From NCBI GenBank assembly GCA_964344935.1, contig CAYFPL010000004.1, forward strand, positions 248,001 through 312,000: a stretch of DNA of 64,000 nt, in the 5' to 3' direction. This document shows positions 44,115-53,440 of this stretch, one piece after another. Positions within the stretch are counted from its first letter, which is position 1; the number at the start of each line of letters is the position of its first letter. The notes beneath the pieces were generated by a model, which was given only the letters and a program-made list of their open reading frames with translations, did not search any database and had not been told where the DNA came from. A program made the translations under genes and the position numbers. Source of the stretch: GCA-2731375 sp964344935 (lineage in GTDB: Bacteria > Pseudomonadota > Alphaproteobacteria > GCA-2731375).

Positions 44115-44879
44115 ATGGCAACGGAACACGGTGGCAAAACGGTGTATGGCGCTTCCGTCGGCATATTGATGCTGGATTCCCGGTTTCCACGTATCCCCGG
44201 CGATATGGGTAATGCCGCGACATGGCCGTTTCCCGTGATGTACCGGGTCGTCAACGGTGCAACACCCGACAATGTGGTCCGGGGCGATCCAGCCCAACTG
44301 TTGGATGCCTTTATTGCCGCTGGAAAGGATTTGGTGGCAGCAGGCGCCGATGGCATCACCACCACGTGCGGCTTCCTTTCCCTCGTGCAGGAGGATCTGA
44401 AGGAGGCCTTGGGTGTGCCCGTCGCTACCTCGTCATTGATGCAGGTGCCCATGGTCGAGCGTCTGTTGCCGGCGGACCGCCACGTCACTGTCGTCACGAT
44501 CTCCAAGGCCAGCTTGACGGAAGCGCATTTGGCTGCGGCCGGCGTGCGGTCCGATATCCCGATCGTGGGTACGGACGATGGTCAAGCCTTCACCAACGCC
44601 ATTCTTGATGATGAAATCGAAATAGATTTCCAAGCCTGCCGGGAGGACCTGATTGCCGCGGGTAGGGAGGTGCAGGCGCGCTATCCAAAAACCGGGGCCA
44701 TCGTCCTGGAATGCACGAACATGGTGCCGTATGCGGCCGATCTGCGCAGAGCCACTGGCTTGCCAGTCTATTCCGTCCGCAGCTTTGTCACCTGGTTCCA
44801 ATCCGGCTTGTTGCCGCAGAAATTCCCCCTCGAACTGGACGACCCCCGCTATTCGGGTGGGGCGGCGGGGGCCGTTTAA
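44115..44879 (+). CDS. Aspartate/glutamate racemase-superfamily protein
   Basis: 254 aa from ATG 44115, preceded by GAGGAGAAGGT. The two catalytic cysteines are in TTTCGFLS (N-terminal half) and LECTNMVPY (C-terminal half), consistent with a two-base Cys racemase/isomerase. The start VYGASVGILMLDSRFPRIPG is typical of the subgroup that includes hydantoin racemase, aspartate racemase and maleate isomerase. Substrate and direction unknown. Its 5' end is 104 bp after the methyltransferase on the same strand. Confidence 0.85.
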   Translation: MATEHGGKTVYGASVGILMLDSRFPRIPGDMGNAATWPFPVMYRVVNGATPDNVVRGDPAQLLDAFIAAGKDLVAAGADGITTTCGFLSLVQEDLKEALGVPVATSSLMQVPMVERLLPADRHVTVVTISKASLTEAHLAAAGVRSDIPIVGTDDGQAFTNAILDDEIEIDFQACREDLIAAGREVQARYPKTGAIVLECTNMVPYAADLRRATGLPVYSVRSFVTWFQSGLLPQKFPLELDDPRYSGGAAGAV

Positions 44880-44973
44880 CCGGCTGCCCTGCCTAGTCTG
44901 CCGGCCGTTCGGCGTGGGTGGTGTATTCTACCGTCGTGTCTGCAGTCGCCACGGCGACTGAACCGTAGATGGG

Positions 44974-45333
44974 TCAGCGCTGCTTCCAGGTTTTGACCAA
45001 AAAGCGCGCATCATCCTCATCGACGCCCCATAGTCGGAAGTCGATGCGCACGGCGTCATAAAGCGAAAGGTCGCCGGCATCTTTGTCGAAGTCCCGATAG
45101 GCAGCCACATTGACGTCCATGCCTTCAAGGACCCGGTTTTCGTTGCTGGCGATGGTTTCCACCATGTTCACGGCGCAGGCCGCGATGGAAGCGCAAAACA
45201 TTTCGCCCGCGCCGACCGCCTCGCCGCCGGAATTCTCGGCTACCCAATGATGGTTGCGCGCATTGCAGACCGATCGGCCAGCGACACCGATGCTATGGCA
45301 TCGCGCCTGGTAGGCCAGGGCTAGTTCACCCAT
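44974..45333 (-). CDS. OsmC-family protein
   Basis: 119 aa from ATG 45333 (a frame extension to 45372 lacks a site). The fold features GAGEMFCASIAACAVNMVE with the conserved Cys, and a C-terminal YDAVRIDFRLWGVDEDDARFLV segment. OsmC and related proteins reduce organic peroxides with a Cys pair. A second Cys is at CHSIG and a third at SVCNARN, so which pair acts is unclear. Likely a peroxide or stress protein. Converges on the racemase gene with about 95 bp between. Confidence 0.75.
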   Translation of the reverse strand: MGELALAYQARCHSIGVAGRSVCNARNHHWVAENSGGEAVGAGEMFCASIAACAVNMVETIASNENRVLEGMDVNVAAYRDFDKDAGDLSLYDAVRIDFRLWGVDEDDARFLVKTWKQR

Positions 45334-45441
45334 GCTTTGATCCTTTCCGGTATTGTCGGGGCAATGTCCCATACAAGTTCAGCACCGGCAACAACAACCC
45401 GCGCATGCCGGCACGGTTCGCTGAATTGTCCTGGTCCTTGG

Positions 45442-46356
45442 TCAAGAGTCCCACGGACTGCGACGCGAACGCGGGATGGGTGAGGGGCTGGATCGAACCT
45501 GCCTCGGCGGCGTTTGCCGTATCTCGGCGGCCAGCGCCTTCAAGGCGTCAATGCGGTTCTGGGTGGCAGGGTGGGTCGAAAATAGGCTGTCGCGGCGGTG
45601 GGCATGCAGCGGATTGATGATGAACAGATGCGCCGTTTCGGGGTGTGCTTCAGCCACCTGGTTGTCGATACGTTGGCTGGCCCCCTCGATTTTTTGCAGC
45701 GCTGAGGCAAGCGCCATTGGATTGCCCGAGATTTCCGCGCCGGTCTTGTCCGCCGCATATTCGTTGCTGCGGCTGATCGCCATCTGCACCACCATTGCCG
45801 CGATGGGGGAAAGAATGGCCACAAGCAGGATGCCCACGAAACCCAATGGGTTGTTGCGGCTGCCGCCGAAGAACATGGCGAAGTTTGCGAGCATGCCGAT
45901 CGCCCCCGCCAGAGTGGCGGTGATCGTCATGGTCAGGGTGTCGCGGTTTCGCACATGAGCCAATTCGTGGGCCATAACGCCGGCCAGTTCGTCACGGTTG
46001 AGCATCTGAATGAGGCCGGTTGTTGCCGCGACAGCGGCATTCTCTGGATTGCGTCCAGTGGCGAAGGCATTGGGCTGCGGGTTATCCATGACATAGACGC
46101 GCGGCATGGGCAGTTGGGCGCGCTGGGCCAACTCCGCCACGATTCGGTGGAATTCGGGCGCAGACCGTTCGTCCACCTCCCTGGCGCCGTATTGAGAGAG
46201 GACCAATCGATCGGAGTTCCAATAGGCAAAGAAGTTCAGGCCCGCCGCGATCAATAGCGCGATCACCATGCCCACTTCGCCGCCAAGCATATAGCCGATG
46301 GCAAGGAACAAGCCGGTCATTCCGGCAAGCATGATGGCGGTGCGTGCGAAATTCAT
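45442..46356 (-). CDS. htpX: Membrane zinc metalloprotease HtpX
   Basis: 304 aa from ATG 46356 (the frame extends to 46422). Two N-terminal membrane segments (AIMLAGMTGLFLAIGYMLGG and MVIALLIAAGLNFFAYW) precede the catalytic HELAH (His130, Glu131, His134), followed by two more segments and the third zinc ligand Glu in SRSNEYAADKTG. The PNAFATGRNPENAAVAATTG stretch is the HtpX hallmark. It degrades damaged inner-membrane proteins, working with FtsH. The C-terminal arginine- and proline-rich tail after about residue 285 is a variable extension. Confidence 0.94.
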   Translation of the reverse strand: MNFARTAIMLAGMTGLFLAIGYMLGGEVGMVIALLIAAGLNFFAYWNSDRLVLSQYGAREVDERSAPEFHRIVAELAQRAQLPMPRVYVMDNPQPNAFATGRNPENAAVAATTGLIQMLNRDELAGVMAHELAHVRNRDTLTMTITATLAGAIGMLANFAMFFGGSRNNPLGFVGILLVAILSPIAAMVVQMAISRSNEYAADKTGAEISGNPMALASALQKIEGASQRIDNQVAEAHPETAHLFIINPLHAHRRDSLFSTHPATQNRIDALKALAAEIRQTPPRQVRSSPSPIPRSRRSPWDS

Positions 46357-46544
46357 GGGTATGTACGTCTTTGCCCTTGTTGACGGTTCCTGTCGATGTG
46401 TGAACGCAGCCGGACTACTCAAGTATCACCGGCGCTCCTTTTCCAACATAGAGATTGGCCGGATAGGGCAATTTTCAACACGGACATTTCACGACGATGT
46501 TCGTCCGGGCGAGAATGTGCCCGCGCGCGGCCGAACTGCACAGA

Positions 46545-48011
46545 TCAATGCTTCAGTTTCCAGGCATAGTCGGCTGCGAAACCGACGTCGACCTCGCTGA
46601 AGTCAACACCTGTGGATGCACTGAAGCCGAATCCTTCGAACCGTTTGAAAAAATCATCCCAGGAAAAGTCGACGGTTACACCGACAATCATGAGCGGTAC
46701 ACCTGCGGAAACGGCAACATTCGTTCCCCAGCCGGGAAACTCGTCGATATTGACGTTGGGATAAAGCTGCAAACCCATCGGTGTATAGTTGGCGCCCGTG
46801 TTCGTGATATACCCTGGGCCAAGATAGAAGTAAGTACCGGTATTGCCGCGAAAATCCGTGACGAAGAGAAAGCCAAGCTGGCCGTCGGCGCCCGCTATGG
46901 CGGCCTCGCCACCCCAGAACAGGTATCCCAGATAGAAATGATCTTCGCTGGCGGCGTGCGCGGAACGAATAAGCAGGTTCTGAGGCAACAGCCTGGCCTT
47001 CTTTTTCGTGAAATCGGGCCTCAAACCCAAATCGACCAGCTTCTGGGACATTTCCTTGCCAGATAGGGTGCAAAGATTGGTGGCGCTGAACAAATCCGCG
47101 TAGGCCTTGCTTTTGGATCGCATTGCCTTGACCACCCGTTGCATCTCTGGAACCAGGTGTTTGTAGCGGTCAATTTCCTTGGTTGCCAGCGCCTGGGCGT
47201 CCTTGGCCGCCGTCTTGCCCAGATGCTGCCGTTTGATCATCTTGTTGTGCAGGATCCAGGTTGAGATGGTCTCGGCGAGGCCGGCAACTGATTCTCCCGC
47301 CTTAATAGCATTCACCAGCGAGATGCAGGCGTTGGTGCGCATGCTGGTGGAAACGCATTTGTTGTTCACGAAATCCGGTATGAGGCCCTTGTCACACAAC
47401 GCCAAAACCGTTGCCGTGCAGGCTTTCGCGTCTGTGGCGCCGGACAACAATGTCCATTCGTAACCATCGGGACAACTATAGCAGCCCTTGCCGTCATGCC
47501 TTTGACCAACTGGACAAGCAGTGTTGCCGACCTTTTCGGCATCCGTCGTAGGGAACCAAGTCGTCTTCCATTCATATTTGTAACAGGCATCGGATGCTTG
47601 CCAACTGGACTCGGCCTTATTGTCATGCCAGCCGGAAACACAACACCCTCTGTCGCCCACTCCCACAGGCGAACACCAACCGCCCGCTTTGTAGCCCGCA
47701 TAGGTCGTGACCATCTTTTTTGTGCGCGAGCTTAGGCCAGTACAGGCATTCTTTGTCGAACCAACATTAAGGTTCCGCGTGGTGTTGCTGGGGCAGGCCC
47801 AGCATTCGCCGCTTATCCAGTCGGGGAATTGCCCACTCTTGTCGCAGCCAACGAGAGATTCTGTTTTGTTCGCACTCGAGGTCGAGCAGATTGGCTGGTT
47901 CTCGCCGCCGCACTTGGCATGGACGGTAGATGGCGATAACGACGAGATAACGAAGATGATCGCTGCCCAAAACGCATTTCGACTCGCGACGGAATTGATT
48001 CGGTATTGCAT
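46545..48011 (-). CDS. Secreted cysteine-rich protein with a beta-rich C-terminal domain, unknown function
   Basis: 488 aa from ATG 48011 (upstream GGGGG; the frame is open to 48092). A signal peptide ends near STVHA. The next 200 residues contain about 19 Cys in irregular spacing, with two CxxC-like pairs (CWACPS and CYSCPDGY), reminiscent of EGF- or TNFR-like folds but matching none I can name. A helical linker (about 240-345) follows. The last 130 residues are aromatic and glycine-rich (FYLGYLFWGGEAAIAGADGQ, then TGTYFYLGPGYITNTG) and alternate hydrophobic/polar as in beta sheets or barrels. It is presumably periplasmic or on the cell surface. Function unknown. Confidence 0.7.
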   Translation of the reverse strand: MQYRINSVASRNAFWAAIIFVISSLSPSTVHAKCGGENQPICSTSSANKTESLVGCDKSGQFPDWISGECWACPSNTTRNLNVGSTKNACTGLSSRTKKMVTTYAGYKAGGWCSPVGVGDRGCCVSGWHDNKAESSWQASDACYKYEWKTTWFPTTDAEKVGNTACPVGQRHDGKGCYSCPDGYEWTLLSGATDAKACTATVLALCDKGLIPDFVNNKCVSTSMRTNACISLVNAIKAGESVAGLAETISTWILHNKMIKRQHLGKTAAKDAQALATKEIDRYKHLVPEMQRVVKAMRSKSKAYADLFSATNLCTLSGKEMSQKLVDLGLRPDFTKKKARLLPQNLLIRSAHAASEDHFYLGYLFWGGEAAIAGADGQLGFLFVTDFRGNTGTYFYLGPGYITNTGANYTPMGLQLYPNVNIDEFPGWGTNVAVSAGVPLMIVGVTVDFSWDDFFKRFEGFGFSASTGVDFSEVDVGFAADYAWKLKH

Positions 48012-48392
48012 GGTGCCCCCAATAGCCGGACCTGGCCGGCAATCAACATGCTTGATCAACAAATGATATATTCGTTTTACATAATGCATCAAGCCGCATT
48101 AGCAAATGGCGGGTTGGACATTGAAACGTGAGACTGTCGGCGGCGGTGATGAACCGGACGATCAATTCATTGGCGATGCCGTCGCAGCAGCCGGTGAGTC
48201 ATTTACCGGAATCACATCACAATAGGGGTTTGAATAGTCGGGTTTTGAACCCACGCACCCCGCAAGTCACAATGCGCGATGATCCGGCAGAAAATGGCGT
48301 GGCCGTAAAGTTCCCGTGACAAAATAAGACAACCTCTTGGAAGAAAAGGCTCTCTGTGCCAAATTGCTGAAAAATTGAAATGGGGAAATGCC
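48012..48392. promoter_or_regulatory. Divergent intergenic region
   Basis: About 380 bp lie between the secreted protein gene and the CmcJ-like gene. It contains the small perfect inverted repeat GGGTTTTGAACCC-like sequence at about 48238-48253. This might be an operator, but there is no regulator gene adjacent. Nothing else was recognised. Confidence 0.35.
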
Positions 48393-49667
48393 ATGGACCA
48401 GGCAGAAGCAATCGCCGATAACGTCGCCGAGGATTCGGAGGCAGCGACCGCGTACGTACCGACCCTTGAGTTGACGGAGGGCCAGCCGCCGCCCGTCGCC
48501 GCCAATGGCGGTGTTTCGTATATGGCCTTGGAAAAGGACGGCGATGCCGGCACCACCGCTGCCCTTGAGGACGCGTTGGCACAGGTTGCCGACGGCAAAG
48601 GCCAGGCGGTTATCGATATGCTGGACAACGCACCGCCGGGTCCCATCGAAACCAAATGGGGCCTTGGCTTCCGGCGCTATGAAGAGTGTTTGGAATACAT
48701 CCGCGAGAACAATATAGAAGCGCCCGAAGGCGGCCTGGCGCTGCCGCTGCCCTATACCATCCACGAGGCGCCGTCTTATTCCGTCGTTTCCTCCAACGCA
48801 CTGTGGCGGGATCCGTCCCGTGAGGCTGAGGCCAAAGCCTTGCGCCAGTACGAAAATGACCACGTGCGGCGGAAGCTCTATTTTCCGCAAGTAATGCGCG
48901 ATGCCCGGCGCATCGGCGAATACTATCCGGGCCTGTCACCCAACAGCCCTGAGAGCATGGACAAACTTGGCGTTTCGCTGGCGCACTTGGAATCCAAGTG
49001 TGAGAACTTCTACGATTCAGCCGAGGTGGAACGGGTTTTCTATCCGGAGATCGAAAAGCTGCTGCTGGATTTCTTCCCCGATGCCACCGACGCCCTTGTC
49101 TATAACCACGATGTCTTCGATAAGGACTATCAGGGTGATCGCACCGAGGACCAGGACGCCAAGAACCCTGGCGTCAACGCCAATTACGCCAATCTGGTGC
49201 ACAATGACCTGAACGACAACAGCGGCCGGGTGCGCTGCCGCGAACTTCTGACACAGAATCTACGTAATTTCGGCCGGAAGCAGCATTATACCGAGGCCGA
49301 GGCGGATGCGAAAATGTCCCGGCGGTTCATGTCCATCAACCTGGCCAAGCCCATGGAGACGGTGGAGCAGTTCCCCTTTGTACTCTGCGCCTGGCCGTCG
49401 TTCGCTGATCAGCCTTACATCAACAACTATCGCATTTACGATGATCGGGTCGGCGAGACCACGCGGTTTACTTTCCGGCCGGAGCATGAATGGTATTGGA
49501 TTCCGCGGCAGACGCCGACCGAGGTCTCGATGCTGAAATGCTACGATTCCATCACCGACGGTTCGGTATCCCGCTGGTCGTTCCACACGGCGTGTATCGA
49601 TCCGACTGTGCCGATCGACGCCCCCTGCCGCAAGAACGTGGTGGTGCGTTCGTACGTGTTCTTCTAG
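48393..49667 (+). CDS. CmcJ/NvfI-like 2-oxoglutarate-dependent hydroxylase/desaturase
   Basis: About 424 aa from ATG 48393. The long N-terminal part is acidic with no domain I recognise until VSYMALEKDGD. The C-terminal half fits the CmcJ/NvfI (asaB-like) group: AWPSFADQPYINNYRIYDDR, then EHEWYWIPRQTPTEVSMLKC, YDSITDGSVSRWSFHTAC and KNVVVRSYVFF. Members hydroxylate or desaturate antibiotic or meroterpenoid intermediates. The actual substrate is unknown. Converges on the monooxygenase gene at 49686. Confidence 0.75.
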   Translation: MDQAEAIADNVAEDSEAATAYVPTLELTEGQPPPVAANGGVSYMALEKDGDAGTTAALEDALAQVADGKGQAVIDMLDNAPPGPIETKWGLGFRRYEECLEYIRENNIEAPEGGLALPLPYTIHEAPSYSVVSSNALWRDPSREAEAKALRQYENDHVRRKLYFPQVMRDARRIGEYYPGLSPNSPESMDKLGVSLAHLESKCENFYDSAEVERVFYPEIEKLLLDFFPDATDALVYNHDVFDKDYQGDRTEDQDAKNPGVNANYANLVHNDLNDNSGRVRCRELLTQNLRNFGRKQHYTEAEADAKMSRRFMSINLAKPMETVEQFPFVLCAWPSFADQPYINNYRIYDDRVGETTRFTFRPEHEWYWIPRQTPTEVSMLKCYDSITDGSVSRWSFHTACIDPTVPIDAPCRKNVVVRSYVFF

Positions 49668-49685
49668 ACGACGAATTTCGCCGGT

Positions 49686-51311
49686 CTATTCGGCCGCCTC
49701 TATCCGGGCCGGGGCGTCGTCGAAGGCGAAGCCCCGATAGCCGTCGGCGACCACCTCGTCGCAGACCTGTCGATAGCCGCCGGCCCCGCCCAGGTATGGC
49801 ATGAAGAGGCGCGGCTTGCCCGGAATGTTGGCGCCCATATACCAGGATGCCGCCTTGGGAAACAGGGTGCGGTGGGCCACTTCGTTGACGTGTTCGACCC
49901 AATCGTCCTCGGCCGACTTTAGCGGTACGATGGTTGTCTGGTCCCGCTCGCGCATGGCGGTCAGACAATCGGTGATCCAATCCACATGCTGTTCGATGGA
50001 GACGATCATGTTAGTCAGCACCGATGGGCTGCCCGGCCCGGTGATCATGAACAGGTTGGGGAAACCTTCGCTCATCAGGCCCAAATAGGTGCGCGGCCCG
50101 GCCTGCCATTTGTCGCGTAGAGCCAGGCCGCCCCGACCGCGGATATCGATTTTGAACAAGGTGCCCGTCATGGCATCGAAACCGGTGGCGAAGACGATGG
50201 CATCGAACTGGAATTTCCGAGCCGTGGTCTCAATGCCGTCAATTGTCATCCGCAAAATCGGCGTTTCGTTGATATCGATCAATTCCACATTTTCGCGGTT
50301 GAAGGTTTCGAAGTAGCCGCTGTCGACGCAGATGCGTTTTGTGCCGATGGGATAGCCCTTGGCCGCCAGTTTTTCGGCAACATCGGGATCCTTGACGATG
50401 TCGCGGATCTTTTCGCGGACGAACTCGGCCGCCGTCTCGTTGACGCGCTCGTCGATCAGCATGTCGCGATAGGCGCCCAAAAGCGTCGTGCCGCCTTTCT
50501 CCCAACGTTCTTCATATGCGGCGGCGCGCTCATCCTCCGACGCATCGAGGCCTGAAGTCTCGCCGGCCTCGCCCAAGGCGCCCTTGTGAGACTGGCGTTG
50601 TTCCTCCCGCAGGGCGGCATAGTTGTCCTTCCACGAGCGGGCGTAATCCTCGGTCATGGGCTCGTTGCGCGACGGCAGGGAATAATTGGCCGTGCGTTGA
50701 AAGACGGTCAGATGGGCGGCTTCCTCCGCCAGCACGGGAATGGCTTGAATGCCGGACGACCCGGTGCCGATCACGGCGATGCGCTTGCCGGTGAAATCAA
50801 CCGTTTCGTGAGGCCATTGTCCGGTGTGGTAGGTCTCGCCCCCATACTTGTCCAGGTCTTCGAATTCGGGCGTCTGCGCGGCAGATATGCAGCCCGTTGC
50901 CATGACACAGAAGCGCGCTGTAAGGCTTTCGCCCTTGTCGGTGGTCACCTGCCAATGGCCGGCGCCTTCGTCGAAATGGGCCGAAGTTACCGTGGTGTTG
51001 AATTCTATCTGGTCCCTAAGATCGAAACGCTGGGCTACGTGGCGGGCATAGTCGAGGATTTCCGGCTGCGCCGAGAAGCGCTCGCTCCAGTTCCATTCCT
51101 GCTGCAGGTCTTCCGAGAATGAATAGGAATACTGCATGCTTTCGACGTCGCATCGGGCGCCGGGATAGCGATTCCAATACCACGTCCCGCCAACGTCGGA
51201 ACCGGTTTCGAAAATGCGAATGGAATACCCCTGCCTACGCAGACGGTAGAGCAAATAGAGACCTGAAAAACCCGCCCCGACGATGACCACATCGCAGTCT
51301 TGCGCATTCAT
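49686..51311 (-). CDS. Baeyer-Villiger-type FAD monooxygenase
   Basis: 541 aa from ATG 51311. FAD-binding GAGFSG is at the N-terminus, and GGTWYWNRYPGARCDVESM is a hallmark of Baeyer-Villiger enzymes. The fingerprint F/Y-x-G-x-x-x-H-x-x-x-W-P appears as YGGETYHTGQWP, and the NADP-binding GTGSSG follows (VIGTGSSGIQ). Conserved VFATGFDAMTG and LFMITGPGSPS complete the pattern. It inserts oxygen next to a ketone using NADPH and O2, giving an ester or lactone. Substrate unknown; the adjacent CmcJ-like and other flavoprotein genes suggest degradation of a multi-ring or long-chain ketone. Confidence 0.92.
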   Translation of the reverse strand: MNAQDCDVVIVGAGFSGLYLLYRLRRQGYSIRIFETGSDVGGTWYWNRYPGARCDVESMQYSYSFSEDLQQEWNWSERFSAQPEILDYARHVAQRFDLRDQIEFNTTVTSAHFDEGAGHWQVTTDKGESLTARFCVMATGCISAAQTPEFEDLDKYGGETYHTGQWPHETVDFTGKRIAVIGTGSSGIQAIPVLAEEAAHLTVFQRTANYSLPSRNEPMTEDYARSWKDNYAALREEQRQSHKGALGEAGETSGLDASEDERAAAYEERWEKGGTTLLGAYRDMLIDERVNETAAEFVREKIRDIVKDPDVAEKLAAKGYPIGTKRICVDSGYFETFNRENVELIDINETPILRMTIDGIETTARKFQFDAIVFATGFDAMTGTLFKIDIRGRGGLALRDKWQAGPRTYLGLMSEGFPNLFMITGPGSPSVLTNMIVSIEQHVDWITDCLTAMRERDQTTIVPLKSAEDDWVEHVNEVAHRTLFPKAASWYMGANIPGKPRLFMPYLGGAGGYRQVCDEVVADGYRGFAFDDAPARIEAAE

Positions 51312-51576
51312 GCCCGCTCGATCCTCCTCAAGATTTTGATCCAATGTCTCATTTTTTCCTGCCGCTCTCAATCATGGAAAATGCATTTGGCCTGTTTGAG
51401 GCGAAACAATTGAAACTTTTTTCCCGCGTCGTGGAAGCAGACCTGATGCATTGGCATCTTAAATCAACCCTGCCGGACAGAGCCGTGGCGGCGGGGGCGT
51501 AGGGAATGCAAAGCCAGGCCGCATCCGGAGCTGTATCGGAAATCACAGCTTTGACACCCAGCAAAGGAAGCAAGCA

Positions 51577-52152
51577 ATGAGCCAGACAAACGCACAAACC
51601 GCCACCGAACCCGTAGACAACGGCGTCAACGTGGAAGCCTTGATCGGTGCCCGCGAGGCCCTCGACGCCGCGCCGGAGGCGGCCCAGTTCAAATGGCGTA
51701 CGGCCGCGGAATGGGTCAACGGCACCCATTGCCGCACAACTATCTCCACTTTCTTTGGCCTTGGCGAGGAACAGGAACGCGGTCGCAGTTTTACGGTGGA
51801 GACCGACCATCCGGAAGTTTTCGCCGCCGAAGACAACGCACCGACACCGGTCGAAGTGCTGCTTTCGGGTCTCGCCGGCTGCCTCTCCGCCGGTGTGGCG
51901 ACGGTGGCTCAGTACCGGGGCATTCAGTTGCATTCGGTCACGGCGACTTTGGAGGGTGATATGGACCTCCAAGGCATCCTTGGCATCGATGACGATGTCC
52001 GCAACGGCTTTGGCAGCATCCGGGTGCATTTCGATGTGCAGGCGGACGCTACAGAAGACGAGATTAAGGCCCTCGTCGCTCAGTCGCAGAAACGTTCCGC
52101 CGTTTTCGACATCGTTACCAATCCCACCAATGTCTTCGTCACAGTCAACTGA
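51577..52152 (+). CDS. OsmC-family protein (larger form)
   Basis: 191 aa. OsmC-like fold with TPVEVLLSGLAGCLSAGVAT (Cys and helix), then the RGIQLHSVTATLEGDMDLQG beta region and a C-terminal DEIKALVAQSQKRSAVFDIV with Pro-Thr-Asn. Likely peroxide- or thiol-related. The N-terminal 60 residues form an extra segment (EALIGAREALDAAPEAAQFK). Divergent from the Baeyer-Villiger gene (265 bp apart). 32 bp upstream of an FAD oxidoreductase on the same strand, so these may be co-transcribed. Confidence 0.8.
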   Translation: MSQTNAQTATEPVDNGVNVEALIGAREALDAAPEAAQFKWRTAAEWVNGTHCRTTISTFFGLGEEQERGRSFTVETDHPEVFAAEDNAPTPVEVLLSGLAGCLSAGVATVAQYRGIQLHSVTATLEGDMDLQGILGIDDDVRNGFGSIRVHFDVQADATEDEIKALVAQSQKRSAVFDIVTNPTNVFVTVN

Positions 52153-52184
52153 GGTCTTGTAACCGCGTCAGGGGAGCGAGAGTC

Positions 52185-53426
52185 ATGAAGCACACAACAA
52201 CCGTCATCATTGGCGCCGGTCAATCCGGGCTCGCCTTCTCCAAGCACCTTGCCGACCGCTCGATCGACCATGTGTTGATCGAGCGGGGCGAAGTTGCGAA
52301 TTCCTGGCGGAGGGGGCGGTGGTATTCCCTGCGCCTTCTAACCCCGAATTGGCAGAGCCGGCTGCCCGGTTACGACTACGCCGGTGAGGACCCGGACGGC
52401 TATATGAACATGGGCGAGGTCGTGGATTTCATTCAGGGCTATGCCGACGTCACCAGCGCGCCTGTAGAAGTACGCACGAACGTCAAATCCGTGCGCGCAT
52501 CCGACAGCGGCTATACCATATTGACGGACCGCGGCGTATGGGGCTGCAACAGCGTCGTCCTCGCCTCGGGCGCCTGCAATGTCGCCACTATGCCGGGGAT
52601 CGCCAAAAACCTGCCGCGCGATATCGCCAGCATCACGCCCATGCAGTACTGCAATCCCGGGCAATTGCCCGACGGCGGTGTCCTGGTGGTTGGCGCGGCG
52701 GCGACAGGCATGCAATTGGCGGCGGAGATTCAGGCTTCTGGCCGTCAGGTAACGCTGTCCGTGGGCGAACATGTCCGTGTGCCCCGCCTTTATCGGGGTC
52801 GGGACATCAAATGGTGGATGGAAGTTATCGGTGTCATGGACCTGCGCTATGACGAGGTTGATGATATTCGCCGTGCCCGTCGCTTGCCGTCCTTGCAACT
52901 GGTCGGCACCCCAGAACACCGGACCTTGGATATCAACGCCCTGCGTGCGACGGGCGTCGACATCGTTGGGCGCCTGGCCGGCCTGCAGGACACCAAGGTG
53001 CAGTTCTCGGGCGCGTTGGGAAATCTGTGCGCTTTGGCGGATCTGAAAATGAATCGTCTGCTGGACAGCATCGATGAATGGGTAGCGGAGCGGGGTATGG
53101 ACCACGCTTTCAACCCGCCCCAACGCTTTCCGGCAACGGAACTGACGGGTGAGCCCCCATTGGTCATGGATCTGCGGGCCGCAGGTATCAGAACGGTCCT
53201 CTGGGCCACGGGGTACCGGCCCGATTATTCCTGGCTGCAGGTTCCTGTGCTGGATCGCAAGGGCCGTATCCGACACGACGGCGGCGTCGTGGATGCGCCT
53301 GGCATGTATGTCATGGGCCTGCCGTTTCTGCGCCGCCGCAAGTCGTCATTCATCGCCGGGGCGGACAACGATGCCCGCGACCTGGCCGATCACTTATGCA
53401 ACAGGCTGCATCGTGCGGCCGCATGA
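52185..53426 (+). CDS. Flavin-containing NAD(P)H oxidoreductase, CzcO-like
   Basis: 413 aa. The N-terminal FAD motif is VIIGAGQSGLAFSKHLAD, then RGRWYSLRLLTPNW as in CzcO-like flavin monooxygenases. The second dinucleotide site is VLVVGAAATGMQLAAEI, and a conserved TVLWATGYRPDYSWL near the C-terminus fits. It lacks a Baeyer-Villiger fingerprint. It probably oxidises a small molecule or acts as an NAD(P)H-dependent reductase. The gene is linked to OsmC upstream, and to the next flavoprotein by an overlap of its stop with an ATG at 53423. Confidence 0.88.
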   Translation: MKHTTTVIIGAGQSGLAFSKHLADRSIDHVLIERGEVANSWRRGRWYSLRLLTPNWQSRLPGYDYAGEDPDGYMNMGEVVDFIQGYADVTSAPVEVRTNVKSVRASDSGYTILTDRGVWGCNSVVLASGACNVATMPGIAKNLPRDIASITPMQYCNPGQLPDGGVLVVGAAATGMQLAAEIQASGRQVTLSVGEHVRVPRLYRGRDIKWWMEVIGVMDLRYDEVDDIRRARRLPSLQLVGTPEHRTLDINALRATGVDIVGRLAGLQDTKVQFSGALGNLCALADLKMNRLLDSIDEWVAERGMDHAFNPPQRFPATELTGEPPLVMDLRAAGIRTVLWATGYRPDYSWLQVPVLDRKGRIRHDGGVVDAPGMYVMGLPFLRRRKSSFIAGADNDARDLADHLCNRLHRAAA

Positions 53427-53440
53427 TGGAGGAAGGGATC

